Shown: piece by piece, positions 34,278 to 43,005 of the stretch | How positions within the stretch are numbered: the stretch's first letter is position 1 | Layout: each line of letters starts with the position of its first letter | Assembly (NCBI RefSeq): GCF_900636765.1 | Contig: NZ_LR134313.1 | Location: 2,294,001 to 2,358,000 of the forward strand | Direction: 5' to 3' | Source: Neisseria canis | GTDB taxonomy: Bacteria > Pseudomonadota > Gammaproteobacteria > Burkholderiales > Neisseriaceae | DNA: 64,000 bases | Notes under the pieces: generated by a model | Told to the model about the DNA's origin: nothing | Databases searched by the model: none | Seen by the model: only the letters and a program-made list of their open reading frames with translations | Position numbers and translations under genes: made by a program

Positions 34278-35420
34278 ATGAAAAAATCATTATTGACCGC
34301 ACTGATTGCCTTCGCGCTGGCCGCCTGCGGCGGACAAAAAGCCGAACAACCAACCAACGGCCAAGCGGCTTCTGCCACATCCGCCGGCAGCAACCTGCCG
34401 CAAACTGACACCCTAAACATCTACAACTGGTCAAACTACGTTGACGAAAGCACCGTAGACGACTTCAAAAAACAAAACAACCTGAAGCTCACCTACGACC
34501 TTTACGAAAACAACGAAACTTTGGAAGCCAAAGTGTTAACCGGTAAATCCGGCTATGATTTGGTTGTACCCGGCATCGCATTTTTGCCGCGCCAAATCAA
34601 AGCGGGCGCCTATCAGAAAGTCAATAAAGATTTAATTTCCAACTATAAAAACATCGATCCCGAGCTGCTGAAAATGCTCGAAACCGCCGACCCCGGCAAC
34701 GAATATGCCGTGCCCTATTTCTCCGGCGTCAACACACTGGCCATTACCGCAAAAGGCAAAGAGCTTTTGGGCGGCCAACTGCCTGAAAACGGCTGGGATT
34801 TATTGTTCAAACCCGAATACACCAACAAGCTGAAACAATGCGGCATCGCCTTGTGGGACACTCCGAGCGAAATGTTCCCCATCGTATTGAACTACTTAGG
34901 CAAAGATCCTGCCGGCACCAACCCTGCCGATATTGAAGAAGCCGCCGAAGTTTTGGAAAAAATCCGCCCCGATGTGAAACGCTTCAGCCCCTCCTATATC
35001 GACGAGCTGGCGCGCGGCGATTTCTGTATCGCAGCGGGTAACGGCGGCGATTTGAACATGGCGAAGAAACGCGCCGAAGAAGTGGGCAGCACAGTCGGCA
35101 TCGAAGTGCTTAACCCCAAAGGCATGGGCTTCTGGATTGAATCGTGGCTGATTCCGGCCGATGCCAAAAACATCGTCAACGCCCACAAATATATCGATTG
35201 GACGCTGAACCCGGATGTGGCCGCCAAAAACGCATTGGAAGTAACTTTCGCACCGGCCAGCCTGCCCGCGCGTGAAAAACTGCCGAAAGAGCTGGTGGAA
35301 ACCCGCTCCATCTTCCCGAATGCCGAAGATATGAAAAACGGTTTCGTCATGCCGCAAATGAGCGACAAAGCGAAAAAACAAACCGTTGCCCTGTGGCAGA
35401 AGCTCAAAGCAGGCAAATAA
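34278..35420 (+). CDS. potD: Spermidine/putrescine-binding lipoprotein (PotD/PotF family)
   Basis: The 380-residue protein has a lipoprotein signal (MKKSLLTALIAFALAAC, lipidated Cys17), a low-complexity linker, and the polyamine-binding domain starting TLNIYNWSNYVDES, with VPYFSGVNTLA, IALWDTPSEMFP and AAGNGGDLNMAK. It would bind polyamines in the periplasm for an ABC importer. No PotABC genes are adjacent; Neisseria genomes often carry separate potD copies. Whether it prefers putrescine or spermidine is not decided here. Confidence 0.87.
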   Translation: MKKSLLTALIAFALAACGGQKAEQPTNGQAASATSAGSNLPQTDTLNIYNWSNYVDESTVDDFKKQNNLKLTYDLYENNETLEAKVLTGKSGYDLVVPGIAFLPRQIKAGAYQKVNKDLISNYKNIDPELLKMLETADPGNEYAVPYFSGVNTLAITAKGKELLGGQLPENGWDLLFKPEYTNKLKQCGIALWDTPSEMFPIVLNYLGKDPAGTNPADIEEAAEVLEKIRPDVKRFSPSYIDELARGDFCIAAGNGGDLNMAKKRAEEVGSTVGIEVLNPKGMGFWIESWLIPADAKNIVNAHKYIDWTLNPDVAAKNALEVTFAPASLPAREKLPKELVETRSIFPNAEDMKNGFVMPQMSDKAKKQTVALWQKLKAGK

Positions 35421-35444
35421 TCCGCAGCACTTCTTCCGCACACC

Positions 35445-35475
35445 ATGCCTGTCTGAAAAGTTTTCAGACAGGCAT
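35445..35475. terminator. Paired-DUS terminator after potD
   Basis: ATGCCTGTCTGAAAA and its exact complement are separated by a single base, 24 bp after the stop. Confidence 0.8.
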
Positions 35476-35648
35476 TGCTTTTATTTGCAGCCATAGAATG
35501 CTAATATCGTGCAGTCAAAACGCGGCCGCAGCCGCGCAAAATATAGCCGTGAATTTGTAAGCCCTGCGCCCCGCCGCCCTATATGGAAACTTCATTTTCA
35601 CAGCTATATACCGGCCCGAACGAATAAAACAATCAAGGAGAATCTTTC

Positions 35649-36776
35649 ATGAGCAGCACTCTGCCCCGCCCCGAAGTTGACGAAAACGGCTTACTGGAAT
35701 ATTCCGTGGTTTATACCGACCGCGCATTAAACCACATGTCGCAAAAATTCCGCGCCGCGCTCAACCACATATCCGCCACGCTCAAAAAAGTTTACGGCGC
35801 CCGACACGTTGCCGTGATTCCCGGCAGCGGCACTTCCGGCATGGAAGCCGTAGCCCGCCAGCTTGCACGCGGCGAAAAATGCCTGATTGTGCGCAACGGC
35901 TTTTTCAGCTTCCGCTGGACTCAGATTCTCGAAAAAGGCGGCTTCGCAGCCGATACCAAAGTGCTTACCGCGCGCCAAGAAGATACCGCCCAAGCCCCGT
36001 TTGCCCCTGCACCGATTGACGAAGTGTGCGCAGAAATTGCCGCCTACAAGCCGGCCATCGTGTTTGCACCCCATGTTGAAACCGCATCCGGCATCATGCT
36101 GCCCGACGATTACATCCGAAAGCTGGCAGAAGCCACCCACGCAGCCGGCGGCCTGCTGGTTATCGACTGCATCGCATCCGGCTGTATCTGGCTGGATATG
36201 GAAGCACTCGGCATCGACATCCTGATTTCCGCCCCGCAAAAAGGCTGGAGCGGCTCGCCCGGCTGCGGCTTGGTTATGCTCAACCAAAAGGCTTACGATA
36301 AAGTGCAAATCACCGAATCCGACAGCTTCGCATTAGATTTGAAAAAATGGCTGCAAATTATGGAAGCTTTTGAAAACGGCGGCCATGCTTACCACGCCAC
36401 CCCGCCCACCGACGCGCTGTTCCAACTCTACGAAGTGATGCAGGAAGCCGAAAGCGCCGGTTTTGAAAACCTGCGCGAAAAACAGCTTGAGCTGGGCAAA
36501 AAAATCCGCGCCCTCTTGGCAGAAAAAGGCTATCCGAGCGTTGCCGCACCGGGCTTCGAAGCACCCGGCGTGGTAGTGAGCTACACCACCGATCCCGATA
36601 TCCAAAGCGGCAAAGCCTTTATCGGCCACGGCCTGCAAATCGCATCCGGCGTGCCGCTGCAATGCGGCGAGCGCAGCGATTTCCAAACCTTCCGCCTCGG
36701 CCTGTTCGGCTTGGACAAGCTACAAAATGTCGAGCGCACGGTTCAAACTTTCGCCGAAGCCTTAAACAAACTTTAA
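35649..36776 (+). CDS. Class V PLP-dependent aminotransferase (alanine-glyoxylate aminotransferase-like)
   Basis: The 375-residue fold-type I enzyme has the cofactor-binding block PGSGTSGMEAVARQL, the aspartate in LLVIDCIASG and the Schiff-base lysine in ISAPQKGWSGSPG (about residue 198). It resembles alanine-glyoxylate and serine-pyruvate aminotransferases. The exact amino donor and acceptor cannot be read from sequence. It is monocistronic, preceded by AAGGAG and followed by a strong terminator. Confidence 0.82.
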   Translation: MSSTLPRPEVDENGLLEYSVVYTDRALNHMSQKFRAALNHISATLKKVYGARHVAVIPGSGTSGMEAVARQLARGEKCLIVRNGFFSFRWTQILEKGGFAADTKVLTARQEDTAQAPFAPAPIDEVCAEIAAYKPAIVFAPHVETASGIMLPDDYIRKLAEATHAAGGLLVIDCIASGCIWLDMEALGIDILISAPQKGWSGSPGCGLVMLNQKAYDKVQITESDSFALDLKKWLQIMEAFENGGHAYHATPPTDALFQLYEVMQEAESAGFENLREKQLELGKKIRALLAEKGYPSVAAPGFEAPGVVVSYTTDPDIQSGKAFIGHGLQIASGVPLQCGERSDFQTFRLGLFGLDKLQNVERTVQTFAEALNKL

Positions 36777-36790
36777 AATCTTTCATACAC

Positions 36791-36824
36791 AAGGCCGCCC
36801 GAAACTCTGCTTTCGGGCGGCCTT
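36791..36824 (+). terminator. Strong GC-rich intrinsic terminator
   Basis: AAGGCCGCCCGAAA and its perfect complement flank a 6-base loop, 14 bp after the aminotransferase stop. A DUS pair in outward orientation follows at 36856-36902. Confidence 0.85.
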
Positions 36825-36920
36825 TCAGTCTGATAAAATATCTGCCCGATATATTTTCAGACAGGCATCGTTTCAGATTAAACCTTAAATGCCTGTCTGA
36901 AACCATTAAGGCACATCATC

Positions 36921-37601
36921 ATGAGCAAACCACAAAACGACAAACCTTTCGAGCGCCCCATACTTACCCCGCCGGGCGGCCACAAAAAAGTACTGCTGCA
37001 TTCCTGCTGCGCGCCTTGCTCAGGCGAAGTAATGGAGGCCATGCTCGCTTCAGGCATCGATTTCACCATTTATTTTTACAACCCGAATATCCACCCCAAA
37101 AAAGAATACGAAATCCGCAAAAACGAAAACATCGCCTTCGCCGAAAAACACGGCATCCCCTTTATTGACGCGGACTATGATGTAGACAATTGGTTCGAAC
37201 GCGCCAAAGGCATGGAAATGGATCCGGAACGCGGCCGCCGCTGTACCATGTGTTTCGACATGCGTTTCGAGCGCACCGCACTTTACGCCCACGAACACGG
37301 CTTTCCGGTAATTACCAGCTCCCTCGGCATTTCACGCTGGAAAAACATGAATCAAATCAACGACTGCGGCGTGCGTGCAGCAGAAAAATACCCTGATCTG
37401 GTTTACTGGGAATACAACTGGCGCAAAGGGGGCGGCAGCGCACGCATGATTGAAATCAGCAAACGCGAACACTTCTATCAGCAGGAATATTGCGGCTGCG
37501 CCTATTCATTACGCGACACCAACCACCACCGAAAATCCCAAGGCCGCGCCCCGATTAAAATCGGCGTGAAATATTACGGCGACGAAGAAACCGGCGAATA
37601 G
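36921..37601 (+). CDS. queH: Epoxyqueuosine reductase QueH
   Basis: The 226-residue protein has the QueH/DUF208 signature [13 protein letters not shown] (paired cysteines, residues 29-33), the second CxxC-type site [10 protein letters not shown], and the late EYCGCAYS. These cysteines hold an iron-sulfur/iron site. QueH reduces epoxyqueuosine to queuosine in tRNA as an alternative to QueG. The gene stands alone between paired-DUS terminators. Confidence 0.9.
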   Translation: MSKPQNDKPFERPILTPPGGHKKVLLHSCCAPCSGEVMEAMLASGIDFTIYFYNPNIHPKKEYEIRKNENIAFAEKHGIPFIDADYDVDNWFERAKGMEMDPERGRRCTMCFDMRFERTALYAHEHGFPVITSSLGISRWKNMNQINDCGVRAAEKYPDLVYWEYNWRKGGGSARMIEISKREHFYQQEYCGCAYSLRDTNHHRKSQGRAPIKIGVKYYGDEETGE

Positions 37602-37626
37602 CGCCGCCCATAGTCGGCTATTAACC

Positions 37627-37660
37627 ATGCCTGTCTGAAAGATATTGTTCAGACAGGCAT
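37627..37660. terminator. Paired-DUS terminator after queH
   Basis: ATGCCTGTCTGAA and its complement around an 8-base loop. Confidence 0.75.
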
Positions 37661-37861
37661 TTTGTACAATCTTAAAACCCGATTTTGCCCCCATAATACA
37701 AAGGCATAAAAACCGGCTGGAAAATGCCGTTACCGGCCAATACAACCGTCATAGCACCCGAAGATTATCCGACTTATAATCAGGCCGTTTGAAGCCTTTC
37801 AGACAACCTACTCATTTAAAGAAACAAAGAGGCTTTACACACCGACAACCAAGGAGATTCC

Positions 37862-38221
37862 ATGAAAAAAGCACTATTTTCCTTTATTTTAATGAGCTGT
37901 GCCGTTTTCAGCTTTGCCAAAGAGCCTTCTTCAACCGAGGAATGGCCCAAAGGCGCTATCCGCAACGGAGCATTAGGCGATCCTATTTTAGTAAACGATG
38001 CCATGCTTGCCGCCAAAGGACAGGCAACTATAATGGGCTGTGATAAAGTTAAAGACGGCCGTTTTTTTATTAAAAAAGACATTACCGGCAAACCGGGATA
38101 ACAAACTTGGGAGGAAATTTGGCAATTTCAATGCACCAACGGCAACTACAACGTTCAAATGACGTTTATAGAATCCAAGCGTGGAGGTGTTAGCTTTGTA
38201 GCCAGCTCGGAAAGTAAATAA
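37862..38221 (+). pseudogene. Small secreted protein gene with an in-frame stop
   Basis: From ATG 37862 (after AAGGAG) a signal peptide (MKKALFSFILMSCAVFSFA) leads a 79-residue frame that stops at TAA 38099-38101. The same frame continues without break as QTWEEIWQFQCTNGNYNVQM... for 39 more codons to TAA at 38221. The full protein would be about 119 residues with cysteines before (MGCDKV) and after (FQCTNG) the stop, perhaps a disulfide pair. The coding look of the downstream part shows a recent nonsense change or a sequence error. Function unknown. Confidence 0.65.
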
Positions 38222-38323
38222 CCACCGGTTACTCAGACTGCTTGAAACCTTTCTTCAAACTGCCTCAGTATGTCTTCTTCGCAAATAAAGAGCTAAGGAC
38301 TGAAGCAGATTAACCGCAAGCAA

Positions 38324-38355
38324 AATGCCTGTCTGAAAAGTTTCAGACAGGCATT
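38324..38355. terminator. Paired-DUS terminator
   Basis: AATGCCTGTCTGAAA and its complement, nearly loopless, lie between the broken secreted protein gene and the DUF455 gene. The rest of the 38222-38505 gap shows no gene. Confidence 0.7.
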
Positions 38356-38505
38356 GCTAATTCTCAAAATACTGTACTTGAATATAGCAAATAAACCAGG
38401 TTCACATGCTCCGAGCATCCGCTTAAGCTTACTGAAGCTGAAAATACCCAACCCAAAGCCCGAGCATGGCAAACGCGCCGTTGGCAAAGTTATTTACCGT
38501 ATAGC

Positions 38506-39354
38506 TTATCTCAAAGCATTCTGCCAATTCCGACGTTGTCCGCCCGCTTTCATACTGCTTTCAAAATCCTCCAGCATCTCCAACTCAAACCGGCTGAAGC
38601 CCGCCCGCTCCCTGGCTTCCATATTCACATAACCACGGAAAATAAACATATCGTAGCGCGCCAGCAAATTGCGGAACAGCGCCACAGGCTCGAGCCCCCG
38701 CTGCCGACAAAGCCACATATACCAATGGTTGCCTATCTGCACATGCCCCACTTCATCGTGATAGATAATATCCAGCACCGCACAGGTTTCCTCATCGCCA
38801 CGCTGTGCCACCTTCGCGCGGATGCCGGGTGTTACATCCAATCCCCGCGCTTCCAACACCCTCGGCACCAAAGCCATGCGCAGCAGCGGGTCGAAAGCCG
38901 TTTTGTAAGCCATGTCCCATAAATGGTTATGGGCTTTGAAATCACCGTAATCAAAGCCGTATGCCCGCAACCGCCCGCGCATCAGCATGAAATGATAAGC
39001 TTCCTCTTTCGCCACCCGCAGCCAGTCTGCCGTGTATTGCGGCGGCATGCTGCGGAAACGGTAAGCAGCATCAAGCGCGAGGTTGATGGCGTTGAACTCA
39101 ATATGGCATACCGCATGCAGCATGGCAGCGTAGCCTTCAAGCGTGTTCATTTTCCGCTGCGTCACTTCCGAAGGCGGCACCAGCTCGGGTTTTTCAGGAT
39201 GCCCGGCCATGCGGAAATCACACGGCGGTTCGCCAACCGAGGCCGTTAAACTGCCTGCGGCCCATTCATCAAAAGCCTGATCGGCAAGCCGGCACTTTTC
39301 ATCGGGACGGCTTGCGGAAAGCGCTGCATATAAAAGGGGATAAATGCTGTTCAT
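38506..39354 (-). CDS. DUF455-family ferritin-like protein
   Basis: The 282-residue all-helical protein carries carboxylate/His motifs of a di-iron ferritin-like fold: HAVCHIEFNAINLALD (EXXH-type context), AKEEAYHFMLMRGRL and IYHDEVGHVQIG. DUF455 proteins are widespread in proteobacteria without a settled role; an oxidase or hydroxylase activity is plausible. It is monocistronic. Confidence 0.82.
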   Translation of the reverse strand: MNSIYPLLYAALSASRPDEKCRLADQAFDEWAAGSLTASVGEPPCDFRMAGHPEKPELVPPSEVTQRKMNTLEGYAAMLHAVCHIEFNAINLALDAAYRFRSMPPQYTADWLRVAKEEAYHFMLMRGRLRAYGFDYGDFKAHNHLWDMAYKTAFDPLLRMALVPRVLEARGLDVTPGIRAKVAQRGDEETCAVLDIIYHDEVGHVQIGNHWYMWLCRQRGLEPVALFRNLLARYDMFIFRGYVNMEARERAGFSRFELEMLEDFESSMKAGGQRRNWQNALR

Positions 39355-39626
39355 TGCCGTATTATAGCGGATTCGGCTCTCCTGCCGGGCCAGCGGGATT
39401 AGCTAAAATACTGTTGTATTTAGCATAGGTAAAAGCGTTTTAAATTCAAGTTAAAGCAATTTTTCTTGCCGCTTGAATTTTCAAGGATTTTAATTTGGCC
39501 CGTATCTTTACAATTGAACCATGCCTGTCTGAAAAACATCCAAGCGCTTGTAAATTCTGCCCAATCGCTTAATATGCACGGCAAACCGACAATATAAAAC
39601 CATCCGAACAGAGAAAGGATACCCCG

Positions 39627-40235
39627 ATGAAAAAATTCTTTACCGCCGCGGCTGTTGCTGCCTTAAGCATAGGCACCGCACACGCAGGCGCAATCGATGC
39701 CTTGAAGCAATTTAATAATGATTCCGACGGCATCAGCGGCAGCTTCACCCAAACCGTGCAAAACAAAAAGAAAACCCAAACCGCCAGCGGCTCTTTCCAA
39801 ATCCGCCGCCCCGGCCTCTTCCGCTGGGAATACACCAAGCCTTACAAACAAACCATCGTGGGCGACGGCAAAACCATTTGGCTGTATGATGTTGATTTAA
39901 AACAAGTAACCAAGTCCAATCAAAACCAAACCATCGGCGACAGCCCCGCCGCCATCCTATCGAACAAAACCGCGCTTGAAAGCAGCTATTCTTTGAAAGA
40001 AGACGGCTCATCCGGCGGCATCGATTATGTGCTCGCCACGCCGAAAAAAAACAATGCCGGCTACCAATATATCCGTATCGGATTCAAAGGCGCAGCGTTG
40101 AGCAATATGCAGCTTAAAGACAGCTTCGGCAACCAAACCACCATTCAATTCAACAACCTCAACAACAAACCCTCTTTTGCAGGCGGCACGTTTACATTCA
40201 CGCCGCCCAAAGGTGTGGATGTGTTGAGCAACTGA
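39627..40235 (+). CDS. lolA: Outer-membrane lipoprotein carrier LolA
   Basis: The 202-residue protein has a signal peptide (MKKFFTAAAVAALSIGTAHA) and LolA blocks: GSFTQTV, GSFQIRRPGLFRWEYTKPYKQTIVGDGKTIWLYD and DLKQVT. It shuttles lipoproteins across the periplasm to LolB. Compared with the APE LolA-like protein at 2040 it keeps the canonical RPGLFRW and WLYD motifs, so this is the housekeeping copy. Confidence 0.92.
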   Translation: MKKFFTAAAVAALSIGTAHAGAIDALKQFNNDSDGISGSFTQTVQNKKKTQTASGSFQIRRPGLFRWEYTKPYKQTIVGDGKTIWLYDVDLKQVTKSNQNQTIGDSPAAILSNKTALESSYSLKEDGSSGGIDYVLATPKKNNAGYQYIRIGFKGAALSNMQLKDSFGNQTTIQFNNLNNKPSFAGGTFTFTPPKGVDVLSN

Positions 40236-40242
40236 TTGCCCT

Positions 40243-40400
40243 TATAGTTAATCAAATTAATTTTTAATACAAGGCAGCAAGCCGAAGACAGTACAGATAG
40301 TACGGGACTGATTTTGTTGCTGCTTCAGCAGCTTACAAAATCGTTCTCTTTGAGCTAAGGCGCAGCAACGCCGTAGTAAAAGTTAAGTTGATTAACTATA
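40243..40400. mobile_element. Correia-type repeat enclosed element (CREE/MITE), copy 2
   Basis: 158 bp with perfect 11-bp inverted ends (TATAGTTAATC at 40243 and GATTAACTATA ending 40400). The interior is homologous to copy 1 at 9602 in the opposite orientation (GTTCTCTTTGAGCTAA block). Insertion is 8 bp after the lolA stop. The outer bases differ from the TATAGTGGATTAA of meningococcal Correia ends. Confidence 0.85.
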
Positions 40401-40405
40401 CCCCT

Positions 40406-40442
40406 AAAATGCCTGTCTGAAAGCAGTTCAGACAGGTATTTT
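40406..40442. terminator. Paired-DUS hairpin, one copy degenerate
   Basis: AAAATGCCTGTCTGAA pairs with a copy reading GACAGGTATTTT (one mismatch), right after the Correia-type element. It probably ends the lolA transcript. Confidence 0.65.
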
Positions 40443-40492
40443 GGTTTATAATCGCGCTTTCCGTTTTAACTTGCCGCGACACGCTTTCCCTT

Positions 40493-40924
40493 ATGAAAAC
40501 CGTAGAAAAAAACGTACTCGTTCTGCATTCAGCCGAGCAGATGTTCGAGCTGGTCGACCGCGCGGAAGATTATCCCAAGTTCCTGCCCTGGTACGGCAAA
40601 ACCGAAATCATCTCACGTGAAGGCAACGAGCTCAAAGCCCGCCTCTTTATGGATTACAAAGGCGTTAAACAGTCTTTCGCCACCCACAACCACAATATCC
40701 CCGGCAGGGAAATCCGTATGGATCTGCTTGAAGGCCCATTCAAAACCTTAAACGGCACCTGGAAATTTATCCCGTTGGGCGACGATGCCTGCAAAATCGA
40801 ATTCAAACTCCAATATGATTTTTCCAATTCCTTGCTCGCCGCCCTTATCAGCCCGGTGTTCCAACACTTGAGCGGCAAACTGGTAGATGCCTTTGTAGAA
40901 GAAGCCAACCGCCGTCATGGATAA
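40493..40924 (+). CDS. ratA: RatA-family SRPBCC protein (COQ10-like)
   Basis: The 143-residue START-like protein begins [33 protein letters not shown] and has a C-terminal amphipathic helix. Homologues are the ubiquinone-binding COQ10 and E. coli RatA, named as a toxin. The gene overlaps the RnfH gene by 8 bp, the conserved ratA-rnfH arrangement. A role in respiratory quinone handling is at least as likely as a toxin role. Confidence 0.87.
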   Translation: MKTVEKNVLVLHSAEQMFELVDRAEDYPKFLPWYGKTEIISREGNELKARLFMDYKGVKQSFATHNHNIPGREIRMDLLEGPFKTLNGTWKFIPLGDDACKIEFKLQYDFSNSLLAALISPVFQHLSGKLVDAFVEEANRRHG

Positions 40925-41219
40925 AATTACCATTGAAATCGTTTACGGCACCGCCGAAAGACAACACCTTCAACGTATGCAGGTTGAATCCGGCACAACT
41001 GCGCGCCAAGCCGTGATACAAAGCGAAATGGCCGGACTGTTTCCCCAAGCCGATATAGCCGACGCACCCTTGGGCATCTTCGGAAAACAAGTGAAAGACG
41101 ATACGGTTTTGCGCCACAACGACCGTGTAGAAATCTACCGCCCGCTGCTGATTGATCCGAAAGAAGCACGCCGCCTGCGTGTTTCAGACAGGCATACGGC
41201 AACAAATAAAGGTAAATAA
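40917..41219 (+). CDS. rnfH: RnfH-family ubiquitin-like protein
   Basis: The 100-residue beta-grasp protein has the pattern [30 protein letters not shown], then [25 protein letters not shown], characteristic of RnfH/RatB. Function is not established. It overlaps ratA by 8 bp. The C-terminal codons run into a DUS (VSDRHT is the DUS translated). Confidence 0.88.
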   Translation: MDKITIEIVYGTAERQHLQRMQVESGTTARQAVIQSEMAGLFPQADIADAPLGIFGKQVKDDTVLRHNDRVEIYRPLLIDPKEARRLRVSDRHTATNKGK

Positions 41220-41241
41220 ACCAGCAACACAGGATAAACAC

Positions 41242-41817
41242 ATGACCGTCAAAATGATAGTCGGCCTGGGCAATCCGGGCAAAGAATACGAACACACCCG
41301 CCACAACGCAGGCTTTTGGCTGTTGGACGAATTAGCCTGGGCATGGAAAGCCCGGTTTCAAGAGGAAAAAAAATTTTTCGGCGAAGTGGCCCGCGTCAGC
41401 CTGCCCGAACAAGGCGATGTATGGCTGCTGAAGCCGAATACTTTCATGAATCTCTCCGGCAAAGCAGTTGGCGCGCTGGCGCAGTTTTATAAAATCAAAC
41501 CGGATGAAATTCTGGTTGTCCACGACGAACTGGACATTGCCTGCGGTCGCATCCGTTTCAAACTCGGCGGCGGCAACGGCGGGCACAATGGCTTGAAAGA
41601 CATTCAGACCAGGCTCGGCACACCCGATTTTTACCGCCTGCGTTTGGGTATCGGCCACCCCGGCGACCGCAATCTGGTTACCGGCTATGTATTAAATAAA
41701 CCGAGCAGCGAAGACAAACGAGCAATCGACGATGCCGTGCAGAAATCCATCAAAGGGCTACCTTTGATTATGGCAGGTAATTTGGAAGAAGCTGTGCGCT
41801 TTCTGCATAGCGCTTAA
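41242..41817 (+). CDS. pth: Peptidyl-tRNA hydrolase
   Basis: 191 residues from ATG 41242 (MTVKMIVGLGNPGKEYEHTRHN). The catalytic His lies in TRHNAGF, with further conserved NTFMNLSGKAV, VVHDELDIACG and GGNGGHNGLK. It frees tRNA from peptidyl-tRNA dropped by ribosomes. An in-frame extension to 41152 covers the RnfH gene end and is rejected. Confidence 0.94.
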   Translation: MTVKMIVGLGNPGKEYEHTRHNAGFWLLDELAWAWKARFQEEKKFFGEVARVSLPEQGDVWLLKPNTFMNLSGKAVGALAQFYKIKPDEILVVHDELDIACGRIRFKLGGGNGGHNGLKDIQTRLGTPDFYRLRLGIGHPGDRNLVTGYVLNKPSSEDKRAIDDAVQKSIKGLPLIMAGNLEEAVRFLHSA

Positions 41818-41843
41818 CGCGTTCCTTCCCATATCCAAAACAG

Positions 41844-41877
41844 AATGCCTGTCTGAAAACATTTTCAGACAGGCATT
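41844..41877. terminator. Paired-DUS terminator between convergent genes
   Basis: AATGCCTGTCTGAAAA and its complement with a 2-base loop separate pth and the histidine kinase gene. Confidence 0.8.
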
Positions 41878-41896
41878 TTGCTTTAAAAGCTTTTGA

Positions 41897-42937
41897 TTAA
41901 TCGTCAAACAAACCGTTTAAAGAAGACGTTTTTTTATGATACGGCAGCCGGATATGAATGCGGAAGACAGCATCGGTTTGCTCGGTTCGCGCCGTTGCAT
42001 CATTGTCATACATTAATGCCAGCCGCTCCCTCAAATTTCTCAGAGCCATCGAATTACCTTTGTGCGGCTTAATGTTCAGTTCGCTCTCTTGCGGCACATA
42101 AGGGTTTTCAATCGTGATATATATCCAACGGTTTTTCAATTCCGTCATTACCGTGATGCAGCCCGGACGATGGGTAGATTCAATACCGTGGAACACCGCG
42201 TTTTCCAACAGCGGCTGCAACAATAAGTGCGGCGTTTCCGCATCGCTCGGCGCATTATGGTGCCACATCACCTGCACCCGCGTAGGCCCCATACGGATTT
42301 GCTCAATTGCCATGTACTCCTGGGCCCATTCGATTTCCTGCCCCAGCGTACTGCTTTGGCTGCCGTCGCGCAATTGGGCGCGAAATAAGTTGGCCAGATT
42401 TTCCAGCAATGTTTCGGCATCATAAGGGCGCAAACGGATAAGGCTGATAGCAGCGTTCAAACTGTTAAACAGAAAATGTGGGCGGATACGGGCAGTTAGA
42501 GCAGTCAATCTTGCTTCCGCCAATGCCGGCTGCAAAGATTGTCTACGGTTAGCTTCATAAAACATCAAGGCAAACACGGCCATATTAAACTGCCAAAAAT
42601 GTATCCAGAAATTATCGTGCGATTTCAACAACACCTGATTGACCAACACAAAAATCAGTAAATTGGTAAGATAAGAGACGATAATCTCACGTTCTTTCGG
42701 TAATTTACTGATGTAGTCATACATCAGATAACCTTTAATCAGGATGGCCAGCAATGTGGGCGCCACCCAGTCCGTCAATTCCAAAACCAAGTCAAAATAA
42801 GTTCTTTCCGAAACAGTGATCAGCGGAAGAAACAGGACGGTAATCCCGATAGTAACGATAATCCGTACCTGAGAGGCCAGATTCCGCATATTGGGCACCG
42901 CGAATTTTGATAGAAAGTGACGTATAATATTGGTCAT
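41897..42937 (-). CDS. AlgZ/LytS-type sensor histidine kinase without linked response regulator
   Basis: The 346-residue protein has four membrane helices in the first 140 residues. It then has the His_kinase family H-box RIRPHFLFNSLNAAISLIR (phosphorylated His in PHFLFN), the LLLQPLLENAVFHGIE N-box and a short ATPase tail (GNSMALRNLRERLALMY). It is divergent from argH, as algZ-algR is linked to argH in Pseudomonas. No LytTR/AlgR response regulator gene is adjacent on either side, so its partner must be elsewhere. Confidence 0.85.
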   Translation of the reverse strand: MTNIIRHFLSKFAVPNMRNLASQVRIIVTIGITVLFLPLITVSERTYFDLVLELTDWVAPTLLAILIKGYLMYDYISKLPKEREIIVSYLTNLLIFVLVNQVLLKSHDNFWIHFWQFNMAVFALMFYEANRRQSLQPALAEARLTALTARIRPHFLFNSLNAAISLIRLRPYDAETLLENLANLFRAQLRDGSQSSTLGQEIEWAQEYMAIEQIRMGPTRVQVMWHHNAPSDAETPHLLLQPLLENAVFHGIESTHRPGCITVMTELKNRWIYITIENPYVPQESELNIKPHKGNSMALRNLRERLALMYDNDATARTEQTDAVFRIHIRLPYHKKTSSLNGLFDD

Positions 42938-43005
42938 GGGTTTGGCAGTCTGCTTATGACGTTTATTTAATAAATAATTAATAATTCATAATTATGGAAA
43001 TAAAA

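Noticed and set aside
40493..41219. ratA-rnfH as a toxin-antitoxin module
   Set aside because: The RatA/RatB naming exists, but these are COQ10-like and ubiquitin-like proteins in the conserved housekeeping arrangement beside pth; toxin activity is not supported by the sequence.
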